In this document: in pieces, positions 28,177-35,311 of the stretch | Layout of the letters: the number at the start of each line of letters is the position of its first letter | Position numbering within the stretch: position 1 is the first letter of the stretch | NCBI GenBank assembly: GCA_028698215.1 | Contig: JAQVDY010000010.1 | Location: forward strand, 1-60,748 | Reading direction: 5' to 3' | DNA length: 60,748 bases | Source: Actinomycetota bacterium | Lineage (GTDB): Bacteria > Actinomycetota > Humimicrobiia > Humimicrobiales > Humimicrobiaceae | The notes under the pieces: model-generated | What the model was told of the DNA's origin: nothing | The model's input: only the letters and a program-made list of their open reading frames with translations | Database searches by the model: none | Translations under genes and position numbers: made by a program

Positions 28177-29485
28177 AGGTCTGCTCTTGCATTTTCCTCA
28201 ATTTGTAAAGAACGCTACTCTCATTTATGCGTACCATTTTAGAGGTTAGGGGCTGGCCCTTGGCTACATCAACAGTAAGCTGGGCCCCTTCTACCATCCC
28301 CAGGGGAATAAGGTCCTGGCTGCGGGCAGTATGGTATTCCTCTATCAGCCCGTATACTGTATAACCCCCTATGCCATCGATTGAGTCCCCTTTGTGCAGA
28401 TCTTTTTTAGCTACAGTTATTACCTGGGATACGGGGCCATCCAAGGGAGAAATAGTAGCCTGCTGGTAAAAATAAGCCAAAGCTACCGATAAAGGTACTT
28501 CCATGCTGGCCAGGTGATAAGGGCGGTACAGAAGATAATTGGGCCCGTCCCCAAACAGCAGGTACTTTAATTCATCTTTTAAAATTTGATTTTCAGTGGT
28601 ATATATCAAAAAAACCCCGGGGGCCACATCTCCGATAGCAAAATCTACAGCCGGTATCCTTTCCAGTATGCCCCCCTGCTTTTTGCTGGCAAAAACAGTG
28701 GCCAGCTCATCAATATTGGCTTTAGCTCCGTGCATGCCCCTGACATCAGGGAGTATGCCGGTGGCATTGGAAAAACAGGCCATCTCTTCCATGGATTTAG
28801 TGCCGTCTACAAAAGAGGTCATCATCCGGGGATTGGCTCCCTTGATTTTGCTATATTCGGCTAAAGTAGTTGGGGTGGCATCCCGGTCCAAGGGATTGTT
28901 CTTACCTTTTCCTGCAGCCACTACTGTAAACCCTAATGCTGTTGCAAAATCATATAATTCCTTTAGGGCACCAGGTTCGTCTCCCGCTCCCACAGTGTAA
29001 ACCAGTCCCTGTTTATCGGCCATTTTTTTTATCATGGGCCCTATGGTAACATCCGCTTCCACATTGAGGCTTACCATATGTTTTTTATGCTGGATAGCGG
29101 ACATGGCAATCACTGCTCCTGCTTCAGGGCTGCCGGTGGCATCTATAACTATGTCTGCTTTATTTAAACTGGTCATTAGGTCAAGACTGTCAGTTAATAC
29201 CACCCGGCCTTCTTTAGCAGCCAGGTTAGCTTGTCTTTCAATTCTTTCAAAGGAAGAGCCTTTGCTGGCAATTACTTCCGTTTTACCCGAACCCAGCTTA
29301 AGATGTTTTAATTTATCAGCTATAAGGTCAACATGGCGGTTAGCTACAGCTGCTACCTCTATGCCCTCTACATCCTGCAGTTGTGAAAGCAGGCTAATGC
29401 CCATATGGCCAATGCCTGCTACTGCTACCTTTATGGATTTTCCCTGTTTAGTTAATTGTTTTAATTTAGTGTTTATGCCCAGCAT
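28169..29485 (-). CDS. homoserine dehydrogenase-like oxidoreductase with SAF domain; candidate DRL-type DXP reductoisomerase
   Basis: NAD(P)-dependent oxidoreductase of 438 residues. The Rossmann motif VAVAGIGHMG occurs at about 20-29, a homoserine-dehydrogenase-like catalytic region follows (VIDATGSPEAGA, YTVGAGDEPGALKELYDFA, GKGKNNPLD) and a SAF-type domain covers about 355-425. This matches the group often annotated as predicted homoserine dehydrogenase with SAF domain. The Brucella DRL enzyme, an alternative DXP reductoisomerase of the MEP pathway, belongs to this group as I recall it. First gene in an operon with prenyl synthase, fni, shc and ispE, so the DRL role is attractive; other SAF-oxidoreductase functions remain possible. 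Confidence 0.75.
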   Translation of the reverse strand: MLGINTKLKQLTKQGKSIKVAVAGIGHMGISLLSQLQDVEGIEVAAVANRHVDLIADKLKHLKLGSGKTEVIASKGSSFERIERQANLAAKEGRVVLTDSLDLMTSLNKADIVIDATGSPEAGAVIAMSAIQHKKHMVSLNVEADVTIGPMIKKMADKQGLVYTVGAGDEPGALKELYDFATALGFTVVAAGKGKNNPLDRDATPTTLAEYSKIKGANPRMMTSFVDGTKSMEEMACFSNATGILPDVRGMHGAKANIDELATVFASKKQGGILERIPAVDFAIGDVAPGVFLIYTTENQILKDELKYLLFGDGPNYLLYRPYHLASMEVPLSVALAYFYQQATISPLDGPVSQVITVAKKDLHKGDSIDGIGGYTVYGLIEEYHTARSQDLIPLGMVEGAQLTVDVAKGQPLTSKMVRINESSVLYKLRKMQEQTYG

Positions 29486-29526
29486 TTACTGCCGTTTAAA
29501 AATAAGTTAATAGATAATTGAATACA

Positions 29527-29555
29527 ATCTTAAGGTATGTATTAAAATAAAGCAA
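29527..29555 (-). promoter_or_regulatory. candidate promoter of the isoprenoid/hopanoid operon
   Basis: On the minus strand TTGCTT (29550-29555) and TAAGAT (29527-29532) are separated by 17 nt. The site lies between the upstream terminator and the first operon gene, the only space available for an operon promoter. Both boxes are imperfect. Confidence 0.35.
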
Positions 29556-29570
29556 GAACAAAAAAGGGTA

Positions 29571-29614
29571 AAAAAAATTATCCCAGCAGTTTTGCTACTG
29601 GAATAATTTTTTTT
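29571..29614 (-). terminator. Rho-independent terminator downstream of the antitoxin-like gene
   Basis: On the minus-strand RNA a 13-bp stem (ATTATTCCAGTAG with CTGCTGGGATAAT, two G-U pairs) with a CAAAA loop is followed by a T run. On the plus strand the same stem would contain C-A mismatches, so it is built for minus-strand transcripts. It separates the antitoxin-like gene from the isoprenoid operon. Confidence 0.88.
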
Positions 29615-29629
29615 CAAAATAAGGTAAGC

Positions 29630-29839
29630 CTAGTTGCCCTTTTCTCTTTCTGCGGCCTCTATCATTTTCTTGGCAATCCTCAGCTCCGTTTTTCTCCTGA
29701 TGTCTTCAGTGTAAACCCTCAGCTCAGCTACCAGTTTGTTATACCTGGTAATGTATATAGTATCACCCAAGTTCTCGGTTAAGTATTTGGTTAAGTTTAC
29801 CCGAAGCTCATTAGTATCGATTCTTTTTATATCATTCAC
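29630..29839 (-). CDS. Phd/YefM-like antitoxin, no visible toxin partner
   Basis: Small protein of 69 residues resembling the N-terminal DNA-binding part of Phd/YefM antitoxins (IDTNELRVNLTKYLTE, DTIYITRYNKLVAELR). GTG start with GGGGGTGA upstream. A terminator follows 16 nt after the stop, and no RelE, Doc or PIN-like frame exists in the adjacent gaps, so it is monocistronic. It could be an orphan antitoxin, a relic, or a stand-alone regulator. Confidence 0.75.
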   Translation of the reverse strand: MNDIKRIDTNELRVNLTKYLTENLGDTIYITRYNKLVAELRVYTEDIRRKTELRIAKKMIEAAEREKGN

Positions 29840-29921
29840 TGGTTCACCCCCAAAAAACTTATATAAACATTTCTTATTTATAATTACTGTAATAAGTAAA
29901 TTATAAAGAAATAAGCATAAC

Positions 29922-29935
29922 TTATGATATCATAA
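29922..29935. repeat. 14-nt palindrome upstream of the antitoxin-like gene
   Basis: TTATGATATCATAA is a perfect inverted repeat in the 159-nt AT-rich gap between the GT2 gene at 29999 and the antitoxin-like gene. A second, imperfect inverted repeat of about 45 nt (CTTATTT...AAATAAG arms) lies at 29872-29914. Antitoxins of this family bind palindromes near their own promoter, so this is a candidate operator. AT-rich context weakens the case. Confidence 0.4.
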
Positions 29936-29998
29936 TATATAATTTATATCTATAATAAAATTATGAAATTTTTAATATAATTTTTTTTAATAAATTGG

Positions 29999-30958
29999 TT
30001 ATAGTTGCTTGGGGCTGCACCAGCCGTAAATATAACCGGCCAGTTTGGCCAAATCTATGTAGGGAAGTAAAAAAAGCATAAATATGGAAGCTGCTGCCTT
30101 TTCAATTACGGATCTGCCTTCAAAAACAGCTCCTATCCTTCTCCAGGCGGGCCAGGCATAAAATGCCAGCAAGGGGGCCAGCATCAGTAAAATCCACCCG
30201 CTTAGGCTGAAAGCAAGGACTAAAACCGCTATAAATAAAAACAATGATATTATCCTGATCATATGCCTCATTTTATACATCCTGCCTATGGCATCTCCCT
30301 TGGCATAGCGGAAAAACTGCCTGAATATAGAGGGCAGGCTGGCTCTCATCTTCCATTGAACCACTGCTTGAGGCACAAATTTTATATGGTATCCCGCCTT
30401 TATTAAATTGAAATTAAATTTCATGTCTTCGCCATAATCCATATATTGAGGGTATCCTCCCACTTTCTCCCAGGCTGACCGGTAAAAACAAACATTGCGG
30501 GAAGAAGGCATGAATTTTTCCTCTTTTACCTGTTCAGGCAATACCACTACCGCTGCCGCCAGGCACCTTTCCAAAAAAGAATCTGCCCAGGCTGCGCTGT
30601 ATCCGCCCACTACCAAATCCGGTCCCGCCTCCTCCGTTAAGTTTTTTAGCCAATTAGGATTAAGTATGCAGCCAGCATCACTAACGCAGATAATAGGGGC
30701 CCGGGCAGCGGCAATAGCTGTATTCCTGCCCTCCGATATACCGGCTGGTTTCTGCATCAGTATTACTTCTGTCTGCTGGTAATGGCTAAAATAATCCTGC
30801 AGCATTTGGTAAGTCCCATCTTTGGAGCCGCCGTCTACTATAATTATCTGGCCCGGCAGCAATTCTTGCCCGGTAAGGCTGTCTAAAAAGTCCGTTATGG
30901 AACTAGATTCATTGTATACGGTAGCAATAAAAGCAGTATCTTTTTTTACCGGTTTCAT
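29999..30958 (-). CDS. GT2 family glycosyltransferase with C-terminal membrane segments
   Basis: GT-A glycosyltransferase of about 319 residues. FIATVYNESSSI, IIVDGGSKDGT and the metal-binding CVSDAGCIL define the catalytic domain (about 1-210). Hydrophobic segments at about 235-280 and 290-315 anchor it in the membrane. ATG 30958 is preferred over an earlier start at 31027: GGGTGAT precedes it and the longer frame would overlap the upstream gene by 65 nt. Last gene of the glycan cluster. Donor and acceptor unknown. Confidence 0.85.
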   Translation of the reverse strand: MKPVKKDTAFIATVYNESSSITDFLDSLTGQELLPGQIIIVDGGSKDGTYQMLQDYFSHYQQTEVILMQKPAGISEGRNTAIAAARAPIICVSDAGCILNPNWLKNLTEEAGPDLVVGGYSAAWADSFLERCLAAAVVVLPEQVKEEKFMPSSRNVCFYRSAWEKVGGYPQYMDYGEDMKFNFNLIKAGYHIKFVPQAVVQWKMRASLPSIFRQFFRYAKGDAIGRMYKMRHMIRIISLFLFIAVLVLAFSLSGWILLMLAPLLAFYAWPAWRRIGAVFEGRSVIEKAAASIFMLFLLPYIDLAKLAGYIYGWCSPKQL

Positions 30959-30962
30959 ATCA

Positions 30963-31874
30963 TCACCCAAAATAATTGATAAATACCCGGCCCCATTCCC
31001 GGGCTTTAGGTATTTGGCCCAAAACAAAAGCTAAAATAGTGCGGTTAAGTATTCCCCATCCAAACAGTATGCTGGCTGCCTTGCTGTAGCACCAATTGAA
31101 ATTTTTTTTAAAATAGATGGTTCTGGATTCCCAAATTTGGGACATCCTCAATGACCGGTTTCTGGAAGCTATGCCGCTGTCTGCATGGATCACTTCCCAA
31201 AAGGGATAATAATAGTTATGGTAGCCTTTTCTAGCCAGCTGCAGGCATAAATCGGTATCTTCGCTGTACATAAAATAGCTGGGGTCAAAGCCCCCTGCTT
31301 CCCCGAAAGTATCTTTGGCTATAAACAGGCAGGCTCCGGAAAGCCAGTCCACTTCCCGTACACTGGCATGGTCCCACCAGAGCAGAAAATAGGAACTAAG
31401 CCAAGGTATGCGGCGTATACGGTACAGGAAACTGCTTTCTAGAAACTGCCTCCCCAGATTGGGGAAGCTGCGGGCATTGTACTGCAGGGTACCGTCTGTA
31501 TTAACCATGCGGGGCCCCACAGCCCCTATCTTTTCTGTATTGCCCTTCAGGCAATAAAACTCTATCAGCTTATAGATACCCCTCTGGCTGAACCGGGCAT
31601 CAGGATTTAAAAAAAGAAGGTATTTGCCCCTGGCCAGGCCAGCTCCCAGATTGGAGGCAGAGGCAAATCCCTGGTTGCTGCCTGACTTTATCAGCTTAAG
31701 GCTGGTGCTCTGGCCGGCTATATCTTCCAGGTAAGCCAGGCTCCCATCCTGGGAGTCATTATCCACCACTATCATCTCCCAGCTGAGCCCGGCATCCAGG
31801 TTGCCGGTGCTTTCTATGCACTCCCTTATGAAAGGCAGCCCATTATAATTTACGGTTATTATGCTCAGATCCAT
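30963..31874 (-). CDS. GT2 family glycosyltransferase (rhamnosyltransferase-like)
   Basis: GT-A enzyme of 303 residues: IITVNYNG, VVDNDSQDGS, LFLNPDARF (DxD-type), then WLSGACLFIA and YFMYSEDTDLCLQ, the ED pattern of WbbL-like rhamnosyltransferases. It is a close structural relative of the genes at 19322 and 37629. Overlaps the end of the GT4 gene upstream by 32 nt. Substrate unknown. Confidence 0.87.
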   Translation of the reverse strand: MDLSIITVNYNGLPFIRECIESTGNLDAGLSWEMIVVDNDSQDGSLAYLEDIAGQSTSLKLIKSGSNQGFASASNLGAGLARGKYLLFLNPDARFSQRGIYKLIEFYCLKGNTEKIGAVGPRMVNTDGTLQYNARSFPNLGRQFLESSFLYRIRRIPWLSSYFLLWWDHASVREVDWLSGACLFIAKDTFGEAGGFDPSYFMYSEDTDLCLQLARKGYHNYYYPFWEVIHADSGIASRNRSLRMSQIWESRTIYFKKNFNWCYSKAASILFGWGILNRTILAFVLGQIPKAREWGRVFINYFG

Positions 31875-33441
31875 GCCGGAGGTAATCCTGTACTATTTTT
31901 AATAATTTTTGGGAAAAATTCTGGCTAGAAAACATCTGGGCCCTCTCCCTGGCCCTATCTGCAACCAGCTTTAGGTCCAGCCTGCCCTGTACAGCATCCA
32001 GGGTGATCTGCTTTAGCTGGTCCAGGCTGTCAAACAGGTAACCGTCTATTTTATCCCTGATGATTTCTCTTTGCCCTCCCTTATTTATAACTATAGGCAC
32101 GCAGCCTGCGGCCATGGCTTCCACCGTGGTTATACCAAAATGTTCAAATTTTTCCGGATGCCTGGCCTCATCTTCCCCCATCCCGGCAGCATGCCAGAAA
32201 AATGTGGATTGGGCAAACAGCTGGCGCAGCTGGTCATAACCAATATTAGGAAGAATATGGACCGGATAGCCTTTGGCGCTGGCTTCTATGGCCCTCATAT
32301 AATCCTGGTGTTCTTTTTTAGGGGAAAGGCCCCCTGCCAGATACAACTGATAACCTTCCATTTCCAAGCTATGCTGGTCACACAGCTGTTTGAAAGTTTC
32401 CACCATCTCCAGCTGCTTCTTATTATGATGCTCGGGAAAGAACCTGCCTACGCTAAGTATGGCTTTTTGTTTTTTACCTGGTTTAAACTGCTCTACCTCC
32501 ACCGGGGGAAAAAGCAGCTCTGACCGTCTTTTCCACCATTGCTCTATCCATTTCTGGCTGTAACGGGAAATGGAGATTATTCCCTGGTAGGTATCCAAAA
32601 AATCCAGGTTACGGGGGTAGGAAACTATAAACTGGGGTATATAACCTATTATCTTTAATAAAAATTTCTTTAACGGGTTTTTGGTGCCCAGCTGGTAGGC
32701 CACTGCTCCCAGCTCCCGGGTATCCTTTCCAGGCAGGCTGAAAGTATCAGACTTAATCTCTACCTGCAGCGGCCCCCGGCCTAAATCCAAAATCCTGGCC
32801 TGCCCCCGCTCTAAGGCTAAAGGGATTGTTTGCATACCGTTTTCTGCTATTACCTTGATTTCAGCAGCAAGCTGGTCCAAAGGGCTAGACGAAGGGTTCT
32901 TTAATCCCACTACAGCAGGACCGCTAAACTTCAAGCTGGCCTGGCCGCTGGTCCAGCTTCCCCTGCCCAGCAAAAACCGCTGGGGTTCATACAGGCCGGA
33001 CAGTATCTCTATCTGCCTGAAGCTGGGACACCATTTTTCAGCCAGGTGGAACAAGGCCAGGGCAGGGCCCCTGAACAACAGCAGAAACCGGTGAAGCCAT
33101 CCAAAATCCACATCAAAGGGAGTAGGGAAATAGCACAGGTATAGATTGACTGCCCCGTATGCCGGCAAAGAACTTAGGTAAGTGGCATTTATAAACAAAT
33201 CATAATCGCTGGTAATATTTTGGGCATAATGGGGAGAAATAAAGGCAAAATGCTTTAGCCTTACCTGGCTCAAATCCAATCCCAGCCGGCCTGAAAGCTG
33301 GTTAAGATCAGCATGCAAGTCAGTGAGCAGGTCTACCTGGTAGCCCTGCTGCCGGGATAATATCTCCGCTGCCTTGCAGCTGTATCTTTCCCCTCCCCCC
33401 GCAGTGGAAAGGTAGCGATCGTAAATTCCAATTCTTACCAT
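31843..33441 (-). CDS. GT4 family glycosyltransferase with inserted beta-rich domain
   Basis: GT-B glycosyltransferase of 532 residues, longer than typical GT4. The N-terminal Rossmann domain has the GGGERYSCKAAE start; the C-terminal donor domain has SVGRFFPEHHNKKQLEM, EHFGITTVEAMAAGCVP and NKGGQREI. Between them, residues about 145-255 form a beta-rich insert beginning GLYEPQ and containing W163-T164. A similar motif (GFYTPE with RWT) occurs in the GT2 at 33454-34824. The insert may bind carbohydrate. Donor unknown. Confidence 0.85.
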   Translation of the reverse strand: MVRIGIYDRYLSTAGGGERYSCKAAEILSRQQGYQVDLLTDLHADLNQLSGRLGLDLSQVRLKHFAFISPHYAQNITSDYDLFINATYLSSLPAYGAVNLYLCYFPTPFDVDFGWLHRFLLLFRGPALALFHLAEKWCPSFRQIEILSGLYEPQRFLLGRGSWTSGQASLKFSGPAVVGLKNPSSSPLDQLAAEIKVIAENGMQTIPLALERGQARILDLGRGPLQVEIKSDTFSLPGKDTRELGAVAYQLGTKNPLKKFLLKIIGYIPQFIVSYPRNLDFLDTYQGIISISRYSQKWIEQWWKRRSELLFPPVEVEQFKPGKKQKAILSVGRFFPEHHNKKQLEMVETFKQLCDQHSLEMEGYQLYLAGGLSPKKEHQDYMRAIEASAKGYPVHILPNIGYDQLRQLFAQSTFFWHAAGMGEDEARHPEKFEHFGITTVEAMAAGCVPIVINKGGQREIIRDKIDGYLFDSLDQLKQITLDAVQGRLDLKLVADRARERAQMFSSQNFSQKLLKIVQDYLRHGSEHNNRKL

Positions 33442-33453
33442 AGGTTATCCTGA

Positions 33454-34824
33454 CTAAAAACTCCGTATCCATTCCTTGATCTGCTTATCCTTTACTGATG
33501 CAGCCGACCTTACTTTTATCCTTTTAGGTATAAAGATTATAAACAAATAGAAAAATTTAAAAAATAGTTTTAGCCGTATGGGTATATCTACCCGGTTAAG
33601 CCGCCTGCCTAATGCCAGGGAACCCCCGTAAAAGAACAGGTGATACAGCATGGACACGCTAAAGGCCAGCCAGGTCCTGGCCCACAGGGCAAACCATCCG
33701 CATTTAAAAATAGCCAGCATACGGTTTCTTAACACATAATAAGTAAAGCTATGGGACCATTCCTGCCCCGAACCACAATGAAAATGGCGGGCTATGGAAT
33801 TGGGAACAAAGAAATGTTTCCAACCTTTTAGCCTGGCCCTCCAGAAAAGGTCTATATCTTCATAATAGGTAAAAAAATAAGGGTCAAACCACCCTACGTC
33901 CTCCAGCATGGCCCGGTTTACCATAAAACTGGAACCGCTTAAGGCAAACACCTCTTCCACCCGGCTGTATTGTCCCTCGTCAAAGCAATTAAATCCCCGT
34001 TCCCGGGCATAAAAAGAACGGTTTACCTTAACCCCGCAGGAATTTATGATATCCTTCTGGTACTGTAGATAATCCCGGGGTATGTCCAGTGTAATTACCT
34101 GTTCGGTTTTACCCAGGTCTATTTCCTTTAGGATTTGCTCCCCCAACAGTATCTTTGCCCGGTTAGGCTCCAGATAGGAAGATAGGGTTACATTGATGTT
34201 CATGTCCTGGTCCTGGCGGGCAACAGGTACAGCCAGGTAGCCGTCCCCATTGGTCCACCGGCCATCTCCCTCCGGGGTATAGAAGCCATCCAAATATTTT
34301 ATGCTGGCCTGTACCCAGGGATTTTGGGAGGAAAGGCTAAGGCCTGATACTTTTACCCCCAGCCTCCTGCCTTTTTGGGACTTGCCTTTAGTGCTAATGC
34401 TGTCTGAAACCAGCTCCAGGGGCAGGTAAGGATAATAGAAAAGAACCTTGGAGCCCACCGCCCCTATTTTGGCATCAGGGCTTGATTCTTCAAATATAGC
34501 CAGCATCTGCCGGGCCCAGTCGGCATCCACTACGCAGTCATTATTTATGAGGGCGATATATGAACCCCGGGCATGCTTGAAACCTTCATTATTGCCCCCG
34601 GCGTAGCCTGTATTTTTATCCAGGGCAACAATCTGTACCCAGGGGTAGTTCTGCTGTACAAAATCAACGGAGCCATCAGTGGAAGCATTGTCCACCATTA
34701 TTATCTGAAGCTTGGATTGAGGATAATCCAGATGGGCCAGGGACTGAAAAAGGCCAGGCAAAAAATCCTTGCCATTATAGTTAACCGTAATTATGGATAA
34801 TAATGGGTCAGCATCTTTTTCCAA
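33454..34824 (-). CDS. GT2 family glycosyltransferase with inserted beta-rich domain
   Basis: Large GT2 enzyme of 456 residues. The catalytic N-terminal half has IITVNYNG, MVDNASTDGS and LINNDCVVD. Residues about 135-290 are an insert rich in predicted beta strands (GFYTPE at 180-185, RWT at 189-191). The fold then resumes with EVFALSGSSFMVNR and the YYEDIDLFWR motif. A hydrophobic segment near 390-420 suggests membrane contact. TTG start. The split catalytic domain with this insert recalls O-antigen/teichuronic-type glycosyltransferases; substrate unknown. Confidence 0.85.
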   Translation of the reverse strand: MEKDADPLLSIITVNYNGKDFLPGLFQSLAHLDYPQSKLQIIMVDNASTDGSVDFVQQNYPWVQIVALDKNTGYAGGNNEGFKHARGSYIALINNDCVVDADWARQMLAIFEESSPDAKIGAVGSKVLFYYPYLPLELVSDSISTKGKSQKGRRLGVKVSGLSLSSQNPWVQASIKYLDGFYTPEGDGRWTNGDGYLAVPVARQDQDMNINVTLSSYLEPNRAKILLGEQILKEIDLGKTEQVITLDIPRDYLQYQKDIINSCGVKVNRSFYARERGFNCFDEGQYSRVEEVFALSGSSFMVNRAMLEDVGWFDPYFFTYYEDIDLFWRARLKGWKHFFVPNSIARHFHCGSGQEWSHSFTYYVLRNRMLAIFKCGWFALWARTWLAFSVSMLYHLFFYGGSLALGRRLNRVDIPIRLKLFFKFFYLFIIFIPKRIKVRSAASVKDKQIKEWIRSF

Positions 34825-34859
34825 TTGATATTCTCACCCCTTATAGCCTGTTTGCTAAA

Positions 34860-35258
34860 TCAGCCTCTGGAGATAACAATAACCCCTACTGTGATTATTG
34901 CCGCTCCTGCCCATCGAAGAGGATTTACATCCTCTTTTAGAATAAATTTGGATAATACCAGTACAAAAACATAGGTCAATCCTATGAAAGGATAAGCAAA
35001 ACTTAAATCTACTGCAGACAGCACTATCAGCCATAAGGCTGCAGATATTACGTATAAGAACAGGCCTATTATAACTATAGGGCTTTTAATTACTGCTAAA
35101 AAAAGCCTGACCAGGCTGCCCAGCCCGTTAAAATCCAAGGCCCCGATACGATTCATGCCAATCTTAAGCAGTATCTGTCCCCCTACTGCAATAGCTACAC
35201 TTATAAGAATAAGGGTTACGGATTTAGCCAAGCTCAATTTTTCCTTCTCCCCACCCAT
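34860..35258 (-). CDS. EamA/SMR-like small membrane protein, possible lipid-linked sugar flippase
   Basis: Integral membrane protein of 132 residues with four predicted helices (about 8-30, 48-75, 78-100, 108-130) and the motif SFAYPFIGLTYVFVLVLS, as in ArnE/ArnF-like and EamA half-transporters. Such proteins flip undecaprenyl-linked sugars or export small molecules as dimers. Its place inside a glycosyltransferase cluster favours the former, which is inference. Confidence 0.78.
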   Translation of the reverse strand: MGGEKEKLSLAKSVTLILISVAIAVGGQILLKIGMNRIGALDFNGLGSLVRLFLAVIKSPIVIIGLFLYVISAALWLIVLSAVDLSFAYPFIGLTYVFVLVLSKFILKEDVNPLRWAGAAIITVGVIVISRG

Positions 35259-35311
35259 TTATCAATTGCCTTTTTTATTTATACCCTTATAACAAATTTA
35301 TAAATAAAAAT

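Noticed and set aside
29571-29614. Possible CRISPR-like or phase-variable inverted repeat
   Set aside because: Single hairpin with T run and G-U pairing on one strand, which is a simple terminator; no repeated units or invertase gene.
30959-31027. Longer N-terminus for the GT2 gene ending at 29999
   Set aside because: The extra 23 residues overlap the upstream glycosyltransferase and do not resemble GT2 N-termini; ATG 30958 has a clear Shine-Dalgarno.
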